NCBI RefSeq assembly: GCF_017312725.1
Contig: NZ_BOPO01000147.1
Coordinates: 1 to 64,000, forward strand
Length of the DNA stretch: 64,000 nt
DNA from: Actinocatenispora comari
Lineage (GTDB): Bacteria > Actinomycetota > Actinomycetes > Mycobacteriales > Micromonosporaceae
Direction of reading: 5' to 3'
Shown here: positions 48,674 through 57,108 of the stretch, piece after piece
Layout of the letters: every line of letters begins with the position of its first letter
Numbering within the stretch: position 1 is the stretch's first letter
The notes under the pieces: generated by a model
The model's database searches: none
What the model was told of the DNA's origin: nothing
Seen by the model: the letters and a program-made list of their open reading frames with translations, nothing else
Program-made: the position numbers and the translations under genes

Positions 48674-49258
48674 TCAGCGGCGGCGGTAGTGCGCGATGAT
48701 CACACCGGTACCGGTGGTCACGCTGCCGGTCAGCTCCAGCTCGGTGAGCGGCGCGGGACCGTCGAACAGCCGCATCCCGCTGCCCAGCGTGAGCGGATGG
48801 ATCAGCAGGGTGTAGCGGTCGATCAGGCCGGCCGCGTGCAGGCTGCGGACCAGCGACGCACTGCCGTTGATGCTCAGGTCCCTGCCGGGCCGCGCCTTCA
48901 GCTCGGCGACCGTGTCGACCGCCTCGCCGCGCAGCAGGATCGAGTTCTGCCAGGCGTTCGCGTCCGGCAGCGTGCGGGACACCACGTACTTGGTGGCCGC
49001 GTTCATGTGCGTGCTGAACGGGTTGCCATCGGTCGCCCGCCCCCACGCGGTGGTGAAGTCCTGCCAGGTACGGCGGCCGAACAGCATGTCGCCGGGCCGC
49101 GCCATGCCCTTGCCGAGCTCCCGGCTCATCACCTCGTCGGTGTACCGGGGCCCCCAGCCCCCGTGCGTGAACCCGCCGCGGGTGTCCTCGTCCGGCCGGC
49201 CGAGGCCCTGCACGACCCCGTCCAGGCTGATGAACATCGTGGCGCTGATCGAACGCAT
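48674..49258 (-). CDS. Dihydrofolate-reductase-family protein (RibD C-terminal domain)
   Basis: A 194-residue single-domain protein like YyaP/YwjB. Typical features are MFISLDGVVQGLGRPDED at the N-terminus, MLFGRRTWQDF, YVVSRTLPD, the NADPH-region INGSASLVRSLHAAGLID and the C-terminal LLIHPLTLGSGMRLF. The family binds NADPH and reduces pterin- or ribitylaminopyrimidine-like compounds; these stand-alone copies have no established role. GGGAGG lies 4 nt from ATG 49258. Confidence 0.9.
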   Translation of the reverse strand: MRSISATMFISLDGVVQGLGRPDEDTRGGFTHGGWGPRYTDEVMSRELGKGMARPGDMLFGRRTWQDFTTAWGRATDGNPFSTHMNAATKYVVSRTLPDANAWQNSILLRGEAVDTVAELKARPGRDLSINGSASLVRSLHAAGLIDRYTLLIHPLTLGSGMRLFDGPAPLTELELTGSVTTGTGVIIAHYRRR

Positions 49259-49331
49259 GGTTCCTCCCGAAACTCGCGGCCGGCCGTCACCCGGCGGGTG
49301 CCTCCGAACAGACGACCGGTGTCGGCGGAAC

Positions 49332-49670
49332 TCATCGGCCCGCACCGTCCGGTGGGCCGGTGCGCACCGTCCACGCGAACCGGCGCGCACCGTCCGGGCG
49401 GGCGGGGCGCGGCGACCACCGCTCGGGCGGGCCGGGCTCGGTGGCGAACCGGCCCGGGTGCGGCGAGATGCCCAGCTGCGCCGTGCGGTCGTCGTCGTAC
49501 CGCTCGGCGTGCAGGATCGCGACGTCCGGCTCGCGTCGGGTGCGCAGCCCGACCTCAGCACCACGCGGCACGCCCGCTTCCTGCCGACCGCGCCACCCAT
49601 CGGTGCCGAATTCGCCCAGTCGCGCCGAGGTCCGACCGATGGCGGCGATATGTCGACCCTCAGTAACCAT
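49332..49670 (-). pseudogene. Possible remnant of a Uma2-family gene
   Basis: A 112-codon frame in the gap 49259-49724 contains GLRTRREPDVAILHAERYDDDRT, which resembles the core of Uma2-type (DUF820) putative endonucleases, where the REPDVAVV segment carries an acidic active-site residue. The rest of the frame is Pro/Arg-rich and lacks the usual domain, so if real it is a decayed fragment. Apart from this and the promoter of the next gene, nothing else is seen in this gap. Confidence 0.3.
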
Positions 49671-49724
49671 AGCGGGATCGATTCGTTGCGTTCGGTGAGA
49701 TCAAGGGCCCGATCAAGGAGAAGC

Positions 49725-50192
49725 ATGCGTACGTCCCGCGCGCTGGCGGTGGCCGCACTGGCCACCGGTACCGTCCTCGCACTGGGGTCGCCCGCCGCCG
49801 GCCATGCGAGTCCGTCACCGACCTGCGCCAGCGGCGGCTACGGTCGGTCGTCCTGCACGCCGACGCCCGGTGGGTACGGTTCGCCGAGTCCGTCGGCGCC
49901 CGGCTCGGTCAGCCCGTCCGCGCCCGGCGGGTACGGGTCGCCGAGCCCCTCGCCGTCGACCACCAGCGCGAGCCCGTCGCCGAGCGGCAGTGCGTCGCCC
50001 AGCGGCAGTGCTTCGGCCAGTGGCAGTGCGTCGCCGTCGGCGTCGGTCAGCACGCCGGTGACGTCGACCAGCCCGTCGACGCCCACGTTGCCGGTCACCG
50101 GGGGCGGCGTCGGGGTGCTCGTCGCGGTGGCCGTGGCGCTGCTCGCCGCGGGCGGCTGCGTCTGGTTGCTGGCCCGCCGTCGCCGCGCCTGA
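49725..50192 (+). CDS. Short LPVTG surface protein with Ser/Pro stalk
   Basis: A 155-residue protein made of a signal peptide (RALAVAALATGTVLALGSPAAGHA), a small Gly/Tyr/Cys segment with two cysteines, a low-complexity Ser/Pro/Gly/Ala stalk of about 80 residues including repeated PGGYGSPSPS, and a sorting signal LPVTG, hydrophobic helix and ARRRRA. There is no globular ectodomain, so it may be a spacer or coat protein. AAGGAG lies 4 nt before ATG 49725. It shares sorting-signal style with the proteins at 35455-36369 and 62512-63264. Confidence 0.85.
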   Translation: MRTSRALAVAALATGTVLALGSPAAGHASPSPTCASGGYGRSSCTPTPGGYGSPSPSAPGSVSPSAPGGYGSPSPSPSTTSASPSPSGSASPSGSASASGSASPSASVSTPVTSTSPSTPTLPVTGGGVGVLVAVAVALLAAGGCVWLLARRRRA

Positions 50193-50246
50193 CCGTACCC
50201 TGACGGTAGGGCGCCTGACGCGCCCGAGCCGGTGAGGGGGCACGGG

Positions 50247-51251
50247 ATGGCGCGACGGCGCGGCGCCGACACCGACCGGCCGATGCGGGAGTACCGGCGG
50301 CGTCGCGACCCGGCCCGCACGCCGGAGCCGATGCCCACCGCGACACCCGCCAGCGGGCACGACGACACGTTCGTGATCCAGCAGCACGACGCCACCAGCC
50401 TGCACTGGGACCTGCGGTTGGAGCGGGACGGCGTGCTGGTGTCCTGGGCGGTGCCGCGCGGGCTGCCGGCCGAGCCGGGGGTCAACCGGCTCGCCGTGCA
50501 CACCGAGGACCACCCGCTGGAGTACTCGACGTTCGAGGGCACGATCCCGGCCGGCGAGTACGGCGGCGGCACGATGACGGTCTGGGACGCCGGGACGTAC
50601 CAGACCGAGGAGTGGCGCGCCGACAAGGTCACCGTGACGCTGGCCGGCAGCCGGGTGCGCGGCCGGTACGCGCTGTTCGCCACCGACGGCAGGAACTGGC
50701 TGATCCGCCGGCTCGACCCGCCGCAGGACCCGGACCGGGTGCCGATGCCCGACACGGTCGAGCCGATGCAGCCGGTCCGGCAGGCCAACCCGCCGCGGGA
50801 TCGGGACCGGTACTCCTACGAGTTCGACTGGGGTGGCGAGCGCGCGATCGCGTTCGTGTCCGGCGGGCGGATCCGGCTGCACGCCGCGGACGGCAGCGAG
50901 ATCCGGGCACCGGCCGGCCTGCCCCGCGCGGCCCGCCGGATGGGCGCGCGCCCGGCGGTACTGGACGGGGAACTGGTCACGCTCGCGGCCGACCCGGTGT
51001 TCGTCGGCTTCGACCTGCTGTACGACGACGGGGTCGACCTGACCGGGTGGCCGCAGCAGCAGCGGTGGGACCGGCTCGACGCGTTGCCCTGGTGGGGTGG
51101 CAGCTGCCAGCTCGCACCCCGGTTCGACGACCCGGCCGCGGTGCGCGCGACGGCCCGGGAACGCGGCCTGCCCGGCATCGTCGCCAAGCGCCGCGACGCC
51201 CCGTACCGGCCGGGCACGACCTCGGCCGCCTGGAAGCGCATCTCCGCATAG
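50247..51251 (+). CDS. LigD-like protein: 3'-phosphoesterase domain plus ligase-type domain lacking the catalytic Lys
   Basis: A 334-residue protein. Residues about 30-160 form a LigD 3'-phosphoesterase (PE) domain: FVIQQHDATSLHWDLRLERDGVLVSWAVPRG and HTEDHPLEYSTFEGTIPAGEYGGG hold the metal-binding His/Asp/Glu set. The C-terminal half aligns with the adenylation domain of ATP-dependent DNA ligases (LDGELV, FVGFDLLYDDG, GIVAKRRDAPYRPG, WKRI), but motif I, E-x-K-W-D-G-x-R in LigD, reads E-F-D-W-G-G-E-R: the lysine that accepts AMP is Asp. There is no OB domain and no polymerase domain. Probably a DNA-end 3' processing protein rather than a ligase. ATG 50247 follows GAGGGGG; GTG 50232 is in frame. 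Confidence 0.85.
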   Translation: MARRRGADTDRPMREYRRRRDPARTPEPMPTATPASGHDDTFVIQQHDATSLHWDLRLERDGVLVSWAVPRGLPAEPGVNRLAVHTEDHPLEYSTFEGTIPAGEYGGGTMTVWDAGTYQTEEWRADKVTVTLAGSRVRGRYALFATDGRNWLIRRLDPPQDPDRVPMPDTVEPMQPVRQANPPRDRDRYSYEFDWGGERAIAFVSGGRIRLHAADGSEIRAPAGLPRAARRMGARPAVLDGELVTLAADPVFVGFDLLYDDGVDLTGWPQQQRWDRLDALPWWGGSCQLAPRFDDPAAVRATARERGLPGIVAKRRDAPYRPGTTSAAWKRISA

Positions 51252-51526
51252 CACTGCCTTCCCGGCCCGACCCAGCTCGGCCCCGCCCGACCATGGCCCG
51301 GCCATGGCCCGGCCCGACCATGTCCCGGCCCGGCCCGGCCCGGCCCGGCCCGACTCGACTCAGCTCGGCTCAACCCGGCCGGCTCAGCCCTGCCCGGGCC
51401 AACTCCGACTCGGCCCAGCTCGGCCGGTCCCGGCCCAGCTCGGCGCGGCCCGACTCGGCTCGGGCGACTCGGTCGGGCGGCGGCTGGAACGCATCCCGGG
51501 CGGCGCGACGCCGGTACGGTGTCGGG
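51252..51526. repeat. Low-complexity CCGGC-type repeat tract
   Basis: The 275-bp gap is dominated by pentanucleotide-like repeats (GGCCC, CGGCC, CTCGG), including a run of about six CGGCC units near 51328-51352 and repeated CCCGACCATGG. No gene is visible. The promoter of the amino-acid-oxidase gene should lie near the 3' end. Confidence 0.7.
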
Positions 51527-52501
51527 ATGACAGCCGTACCGGAGCAGATGGTCGTGGTCGGCGCCGGGGTCAGTGGGCTGACCACGGCGATCTGCCTGGC
51601 CGAGGCGGGCCATCCGGTCCGCGTGTGGGCGGCGGAGTCGCCGCCCGACACGACCTCCGCGGTCGCCGGGGCGCTGTGGGGCCCGGTGTTCACCGAGCCG
51701 GTCGCCGAGACGCTGGCCTGGACCGGGGACTCGCTGCGGGTCTTCCGCGAGCTGGCGCGCGATCCGGCCACCGGGGTGCGGCTGGCTCCCGCGCTGACCG
51801 TGGGTGCGCTGCCACCCGCCGGCGAACTGCCGCCGCAGGTCGGGCTGATACCGGAGCTGCGCCCGGCGGACCCGGCCGAGCTGCCGGGCGGGTTCGCCGC
51901 CGGCATCCGGGCCACGATGCCGCTGATCGACATGCCGCGCTACCTGGGCTACCTCACGCAACGGCTCGCCGCGGCCGGCGGCCGGATCGAACGGCGCCGG
52001 GTCGACTCGCTGGCCGAGGCCGCGGCGGTGGCCCCGGTGGTACTCGACTGCGCCGGTCTCGGTGCCCGCGAGCTGGCCGCCGACCGGCAGTTGCGGCCGG
52101 TGTTCGGCCAGCACGTGGTGCTGACCAACCCGGGCCTGGACGAGCTGTTCCTGGAGCTCGCCACCGGCACCGAGTGGACCAGTTTCTTCCCGCATCCGCA
52201 CCGGATCGTGTGCGGCGGCGTCAGCATCCCGGACCGCTGGGACACCACGCCGGACCCCGAGCTCGGCGCGCGGATCCTGCGCCGGTGCCGGGCGATCGAG
52301 CCGCGGCTGCACGACGCCGAGGTGATCGAGACGGTCACCGGCCTTCGCCCCGACCGGCCCGCGGTACGGGTCGAGGCGGAGTCGCTCGGCGCGGCACGCT
52401 GCGTGCACAACTACGGCCACGGTGGCAACGGGGTGGCGCTGTCGTGGGGCTGCGCCCGCGCCGCCGCCCGGCTCGCCACCGCTGCCCGCCCCGGTACCTG
52501 A
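51527..52501 (+). CDS. D-amino-acid oxidase family FAD protein
   Basis: A 324-residue flavoprotein. FAD motif VVVGAGVSGLTTAICLAEAG is followed by TTSAVAGALWGPVF. The C-terminus has the DAAO signatures TGLRPDRPAVRVE and HNYGHGGNGVALSWGCA. The family deaminates D-amino acids to oxo-acids, ammonia and hydrogen peroxide. It starts at ATG 51527. Length is normal for bacterial DAAO. Substrate range (D-Ala, D-Pro, glycine-like) is not predictable, and a few members act on other substrates. No partner genes. Confidence 0.88.
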   Translation: MTAVPEQMVVVGAGVSGLTTAICLAEAGHPVRVWAAESPPDTTSAVAGALWGPVFTEPVAETLAWTGDSLRVFRELARDPATGVRLAPALTVGALPPAGELPPQVGLIPELRPADPAELPGGFAAGIRATMPLIDMPRYLGYLTQRLAAAGGRIERRRVDSLAEAAAVAPVVLDCAGLGARELAADRQLRPVFGQHVVLTNPGLDELFLELATGTEWTSFFPHPHRIVCGGVSIPDRWDTTPDPELGARILRRCRAIEPRLHDAEVIETVTGLRPDRPAVRVEAESLGAARCVHNYGHGGNGVALSWGCARAAARLATAARPGT

Positions 52502-52791
52502 CGCCACCCGCCCGCGGGCGGCACCTTCCGCGCGGAAGCTGCCGCCGCACCCCCCAACCGCCCGCACCCGCGAACCGCCGCCCCCGCGAACGCCTCGGGA
52601 CCGCGAAGCGCCGCCGGGCCCGCGCGCAGGCGGCGCTCGCCGGGGAGCCGACATCATCCGCCGGCGCGCTGGCTCCCGGCGGATGGGAGGCGGCGCCACC
52701 CGCCGGGGAGCCGCCGGGCGCTCGCCGTGCCGGCGCCGGTGCAACAGTACGGCGGGCTGTCGCGTCCTGGTGACGGGAGGGAGGTGGCCGA

Positions 52792-53391
52792 ATGAGCGCA
52801 GATCGCGCCGCGCCGGGCGACCGCGGTGAACCGGGCGACGGCGTACCGGACCGCGCCGCCCCGGCGGGCCCCGGCGCCGACGAGCCCGACGACGCGTACG
52901 AGGACTTCTACCGGCGCCGCTCGCAGGCGTTGCTGCGGTACGGCTACGTACTGGCGGGCAACCCGCACGACGCGGCCGACCTGGTTCAGGAGGCGTTCGC
53001 CCGGCTGCGGGTGTCCTGGCGCCGGGTGCGGCGCCGCACCGACCCGGAGGCGTACGTGCGGACCACGATGGTACGGCTGCACATCAGCCGATGGCGGCGG
53101 CTGCGCCGGGAGCGCGTGGTGGCCGAGCCGCCCGAGCCGGTCGAGGAGGACGTGGCGCTGCGCCGGGTCGCCGACGACCGCGGCCTGTGGGCCCAGCTCG
53201 CGGTGTTGCCGCCGCGGCAGCGTGCGGTGCTGGTGCTGCGCTACCACGACGACCGGTCGGACGACGAGATCGCGGACATCCTGGGCGTCGCCCGGGTCAC
53301 GGTCCGCACCCAGGCGCATCGCGCGCTGGCCAAGCTGCGGGCAGCGTGGGCCCCGGCCGCCGAGCCGCAGAAGGTGGTGGAGGGACGATGA
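52792..53391 (+). CDS. ECF RNA polymerase sigma factor (SigE family)
   Basis: A 199-residue sigma-70 family protein. Region 2 is FYRRRSQALLRYGYVLAGNPHDAADLVQEAFARL. Region 4 is LPPRQRAVLVLRYHDDRSDDEIADILGVARVTVRTQAHRALAKL, with the HTH. A charged disordered stretch precedes region 2. The group is the SigE-like ECFs of actinobacteria. ATG 52792 follows GGGAGGGAGG. The next gene starts within its stop codon (ATGA), coding for a membrane protein that is probably its regulator. The upstream 290 bp holds no other gene. Confidence 0.93.
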   Translation: MSADRAAPGDRGEPGDGVPDRAAPAGPGADEPDDAYEDFYRRRSQALLRYGYVLAGNPHDAADLVQEAFARLRVSWRRVRRRTDPEAYVRTTMVRLHISRWRRLRRERVVAEPPEPVEEDVALRRVADDRGLWAQLAVLPPRQRAVLVLRYHDDRSDDEIADILGVARVTVRTQAHRALAKLRAAWAPAAEPQKVVEGR

Positions 53392-54620
53392 GCGACCTGC
53401 TGGAACGCGACCTGATCCGGACGCTGCGCCGGCATGGCGACGTCACGATCGAGGTACCGGCCGGGATGTGGGAACGGATCGAAGGGCGGGTGCGCCGCCG
53501 CCGGCGAACCCGGCGCGCGGCGCTGTCCGGCGGGCTCGCCCTGGCGGTACTGGCGGTACTGGCGGTGCTGGTGGGTGGCTGGCAGCTCGCGCGGCCCGCC
53601 GCTCGCGATCGCGGGCTGCCACCGGCGACCGTGGTGGCCACTCCGACACCGGCACGGATCGTCGCGCCGATCGCGCCGCCGGCGACACCGACCGTACGGT
53701 CGGTGCAGCGGACCTGGCCGGCGGCGATCGAGCGGATGCCGGCGACGGCGCCGGGCGGCGCGAAGGTGCTGCCGGTCGGCGTGCTTGGTGCCGACCAGCT
53801 TCTCGTCGCCGAGTCCGGTGGCGGAGAGCGGACCAGCGCGTTGCTGCGCTACGACCTGCGGAACGAGACGTTCTCCGCCGTCGCCGACCTGGCACCGGTC
53901 GGCCGGCTCAGCGGGTACTTCCCGCAGGGCTTCGCCACCGACGACCGCACGGTGGCCTGGAACGCCGAGGGCACCGACGCCCGCGGCAGGAAGGTCACCG
54001 AGTTCGTCGCGGCCGACCTGGCCGGCGGCCACGAGCGGCTGCTCGCCACCGTGCCGGGCGAGCTCGGGATCACCGAGCTGAACCTGGTGGACCATCGCTG
54101 GCTGGTCTACACCGGCACCGACGGCGTGCGGCGGATCCCGTTGTCCGGCAACGGAGCGTCGGAGCCCGTTCCGGGTGGCCGCGGTCTGCACCTGACCTCC
54201 TGGCCGTGGGCGAGCAACCTGACCGACCCCGGCGGATCGCGGCACGCGGTGGTGTCGACGAACCTGGTGACCGGCGCGCGGCGTACCTTCTCCGCGGCCG
54301 GCATGTGGACTCGCGACTGCGTGCCGGACTGGTGCATCGGAAACCTCCGTGACCGCGCGACGCTGCTCGGGCCCGAACCGGTGGGGCGCACGGTCTCGGC
54401 ACCGAGGTATCTGGTCGCCAGCGGCCGGTTCGGCGGCGGCCGGTTCGTCGACGCGATGTACGGCGACCGGAACGTGTTGTGGGACATCAAGACCGGGCGG
54501 CTGGCCGGCTACGACGCCCGGTCGACGGTGCTGCTGAATCACGAGACCTGCCTGGTCGCCTGGCCCGACCCGGCGAACCGGGACAGCCTGCTGGTCTTCG
54601 ACGGCGCGGCGGTCCGCTGA
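53388..54620 (+). CDS. Membrane protein coupled to the ECF sigma, putative anti-sigma with beta-propeller-like exterior
   Basis: A 410-residue protein with a cytosolic N-terminus of about 43 residues (LLERDLIRTLRRHGDVTIEVPAGMWERIEGRVRRRRR), one membrane helix (about 48-66), and a 330-residue exterior region of repeated strand motifs (LLRYDLRNETFSAVADL, VAADLAGGHERLLATV, WDIKTGRLAGYDARS), as in propellers. Two cysteines (CVPDWC) lie late in the exterior. Four-nt overlap with the sigma gene implies coupled synthesis, the usual arrangement for sigma/anti-sigma pairs, but no zinc anti-sigma motif is present, so the role is an inference. Confidence 0.8.
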   Translation: MSDLLERDLIRTLRRHGDVTIEVPAGMWERIEGRVRRRRRTRRAALSGGLALAVLAVLAVLVGGWQLARPAARDRGLPPATVVATPTPARIVAPIAPPATPTVRSVQRTWPAAIERMPATAPGGAKVLPVGVLGADQLLVAESGGGERTSALLRYDLRNETFSAVADLAPVGRLSGYFPQGFATDDRTVAWNAEGTDARGRKVTEFVAADLAGGHERLLATVPGELGITELNLVDHRWLVYTGTDGVRRIPLSGNGASEPVPGGRGLHLTSWPWASNLTDPGGSRHAVVSTNLVTGARRTFSAAGMWTRDCVPDWCIGNLRDRATLLGPEPVGRTVSAPRYLVASGRFGGGRFVDAMYGDRNVLWDIKTGRLAGYDARSTVLLNHETCLVAWPDPANRDSLLVFDGAAVR

Positions 54621-54645
54621 CCCCGCCCGGATCCGGCCACCGCCC

Positions 54646-54693
54646 GCGCCGGCGGCGGCCGCCGCATCCGCGCCGGCGGCGGCCGCCGCACCC
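54646..54693. repeat. Tandem 24-bp duplication of a palindromic unit in a gene-free gap
   Basis: Two copies (54646-54669, 54670-54693) each contain GGCGGCGGCCGCC, which can fold on itself. They lie 25 nt after the sigma-partner stop and may terminate transcription. The whole gap 54621-54927 is GC-only in style and contains no recognised gene. Confidence 0.65.
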
Positions 54694-54927
54694 GCCCGGC
54701 GTCGGAACCGGGGCCGCCCGGGCCGTCCGGCGCCGGAACTGGCCGCCCGAGCCGCCCGGCAGCGGCCGCCGGTCCGCCACGGCGCCGGCAGCGGTCGCTG
54801 TCCCGCGCCCGCTGCCGGTCGTACCGGTGCCGGGTGCGGGACCGCGCGCACCGGTGTGGCGGCGCACGGGCTACCGTCGGTACGGTGACTGCTCGGTCAC
54901 CGTGGTCGGGCACGACGGAGGCGGACG

Positions 54928-55728
54928 ATGAGCGGACAGGGCTCCGACTGGACGCCGGACGGGGTGGACGACTCCCGCCCGAACGCGGCCCGGATGTACG
55001 ACTACTTTCTCGGCGGCGCGCACAACTTCGAACCGGACCGGCAGCTGGCGGACACGCTGCTGAGCATCGCGCCGGAGATCCGCGACATCGCCCGGGCCAA
55101 CCGGGCGTTCCTGCAGCGCGCGGTGCGGTGGCTGGCGGCGGCCGGCATCGACCAGTTCCTCGACCTCGGCTCCGGCATCCCGACCGCCGGCAACGTGCAC
55201 GAGATCGCGCAGCGGCTGGACCCGAACAGCCGGGTGGTGTACGTGGACACCGAGCCGGTCGCGGTCGCGCACAGCGAGCTGCTGCTGGCCGACGCGCCGC
55301 GGGTCGCGGTGCTGCAGGCGGACCTGCTCGACCCGGCGGCGGTGCTCGGCTCGCCGGAGGTGACCGGGCTGCTCGACCTCGACCGGCCCATCGCCCTGCT
55401 GCTCGTGTCGGTGCTGCACTTCTTCGCCGACGAGCAGCGGCCCGGTGCGCTCGTCGCCGACTACCTGTCCCGTACCGTGCCGGGCTCGTACCTGGCGATC
55501 TCGCACGTGACGCCGAACGAGCACAGCGAGCAGGTCCGGTCGCTCTACCAGCACACCAGTGATCGGCTGTACCCGCGGTCGAAGGCGGAGATCGCCGCGC
55601 TGCTGGACGGGTTCCCGCTGGTACCGCCGGGCCTGGTGCGGCTGGGCGACTGGCATCCCGACACGATCGCCGACGGGACCGAGGCCGACCGGTCCGCCTC
55701 GTACGCCGCGATCGCCGCGCGCCGCTGA
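54928..55728 (+). CDS. S-adenosyl methyltransferase family protein (PF04672-like)
   Basis: A 266-residue protein of the actinobacterial SAM-dependent family formerly called DUF574. Its opening, PNAARMYDYFLGGAHNFEPDRQLAD, is diagnostic, followed by FLQRAVRWLAAAGIDQFLDLGSGIPTAGNVHEIA (SAM loop), VVYVDTEPVAVAHSELLL and SVLHFFADEQRPG. Many copies occur per genome in this phylum and none has a well-established substrate. GGAGGCGGACG precedes ATG 54928. Confidence 0.93.
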   Translation: MSGQGSDWTPDGVDDSRPNAARMYDYFLGGAHNFEPDRQLADTLLSIAPEIRDIARANRAFLQRAVRWLAAAGIDQFLDLGSGIPTAGNVHEIAQRLDPNSRVVYVDTEPVAVAHSELLLADAPRVAVLQADLLDPAAVLGSPEVTGLLDLDRPIALLLVSVLHFFADEQRPGALVADYLSRTVPGSYLAISHVTPNEHSEQVRSLYQHTSDRLYPRSKAEIAALLDGFPLVPPGLVRLGDWHPDTIADGTEADRSASYAAIAARR

Positions 55729-55876
55729 CCGGCGGCGGCCCGCCCCGGCCCCGCGGACCACGGCGGCCTGGCCTCAACGCCGTGGACGCCGCGAATCCGG
55801 CGGTCCGGCCGGTCGTCGTTCGCCGGGGCCGGCTCGGCGGCGCCGGGCTGCGCGGGCCGGGCGCCGCCGGGCGGGG

Positions 55877-57070
55877 TCAGCCGAAGGCGGTGAGGGTCAG
55901 GTGCAGGGCGGTCGGCGCGCCGTCCTCGATGTACGAGGCGAAGCCGGCGACGTCGTCGAACGGGAACCCGTACGCCTTGCCGTCGGTCATGTGCGCGTGC
56001 ATGACCCGCGCGTAGTGGTTGGTCGGGTCGGTGGCGTAGAAGCCGGCCGGGTCGTCGGTCGGCTGGCTGGCGGAGGCCAGCAGGGTGGAGCGGTTGAAGC
56101 CGGCGCCGAGCGCCGCGGCCACCGGGCCGGTCAGCCCGTCGTTGGGTGCGGCCAGCGCGCCGGCGCAGAAGAACACGTCGGAGGTGCTCGGCTTGGAGAT
56201 GGGTGCGACGCCGCCGTCGAAGGTGAACACGCCGCCGGAGACCCGGCCGGTGCGGTCGGCGCTGCCGGTGTGCACGGTGAGCGTCTCGCCGGTGTACTTC
56301 GACCAGACGTCGTTGATGTAGCCGTCGAAGTAGTCGCCGGCGAACCGGCCGACCTCGATGCCGTGTCCGGGCGCGATCACGCGCAGGTCGTCGAGCACCA
56401 GCGAGCCGAACCCGGCCTGACCGGACAGGTCGGCGAAGATCGCGCCGCGGCCACCAGCCGCCAGCGTCCCGGTGGTCTGGTCGGACGCGCCGACCAGGTG
56501 CACCGACGACGGCACGCTGAACATGTCGACCTGGGTGTTGTTGCAGTGCATCCCGGAACCGTCGTAGGTGAACTCGAAGAAGTCGTGCAGCACCGGGTAG
56601 TTCGGATCCGACTCGACCCAGCCGGCCGGGTACGCCAGCGCGGGGTTGCCGTTGCCGTCCGGCACCGCCTTGAACTTCAGCGGCTCGCCCAGCGCGAAGT
56701 AGATCCGGCCGGACATGTGCGGCAGCGCGATCGTCGTGTCACCGCTGCCGGACAGCGGGATCGAGTAGTCGGTGTAGCCGTCGGATCCGTTGTCGGACAA
56801 CGACACCGGGATCAGGTTGCCGTTCGCGTCGGCGTGTGCCTGGGCGCCGGTGGCCAGGTCGGTGCCCACCACGTACAGCTTGATCGCGTCGTTGCCGGCC
56901 TTGCCGGACTCGTTGGTGACGGTGACCGGCAGGGTGCCGTCCGCGAACCGTCGCCGGGTACCGGCGGCGGCCACCGACGGCGCGCCGAACGCGGCGACCA
57001 GCGGTGCGCCGACCGCGCCGAGCGCGAGGCCGCGCAGCAGCGACCGGCGGGGTACGGGGGTGTCGGACAT
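55877..57070 (-). CDS. GH64 beta-1,3-glucanase, Tat-exported
   Basis: A 397-residue secreted enzyme. A twin-arginine signal (VPRRSLLRGLALGAVGAPLVAAFGAPSVAAA) precedes a thaumatin-like/GH64 domain: LPVTVTNESG, VGTDLATGAQAHAD, LPHMSGRIYFALGEPL, FFEFTYDGSGMHCNNTQVDMFSVP and a C-terminal FNRSTLLAS, YATDPTNHYARVMHAH. GH64 enzymes cleave laminarin into pentasaccharides; the acid pair falls in the FEFTYDG/NTQVDMF area. AAAGGAGC precedes ATG 57070. A LacI-type regulator lies just upstream on the same strand and probably controls it. Confidence 0.88.
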   Translation of the reverse strand: MSDTPVPRRSLLRGLALGAVGAPLVAAFGAPSVAAAGTRRRFADGTLPVTVTNESGKAGNDAIKLYVVGTDLATGAQAHADANGNLIPVSLSDNGSDGYTDYSIPLSGSGDTTIALPHMSGRIYFALGEPLKFKAVPDGNGNPALAYPAGWVESDPNYPVLHDFFEFTYDGSGMHCNNTQVDMFSVPSSVHLVGASDQTTGTLAAGGRGAIFADLSGQAGFGSLVLDDLRVIAPGHGIEVGRFAGDYFDGYINDVWSKYTGETLTVHTGSADRTGRVSGGVFTFDGGVAPISKPSTSDVFFCAGALAAPNDGLTGPVAAALGAGFNRSTLLASASQPTDDPAGFYATDPTNHYARVMHAHMTDGKAYGFPFDDVAGFASYIEDGAPTALHLTLTAFG

Positions 57071-57108
57071 GGCCCGCTCCTTTCGCTTGATTGTCCACAA
57101 GGGACCTG

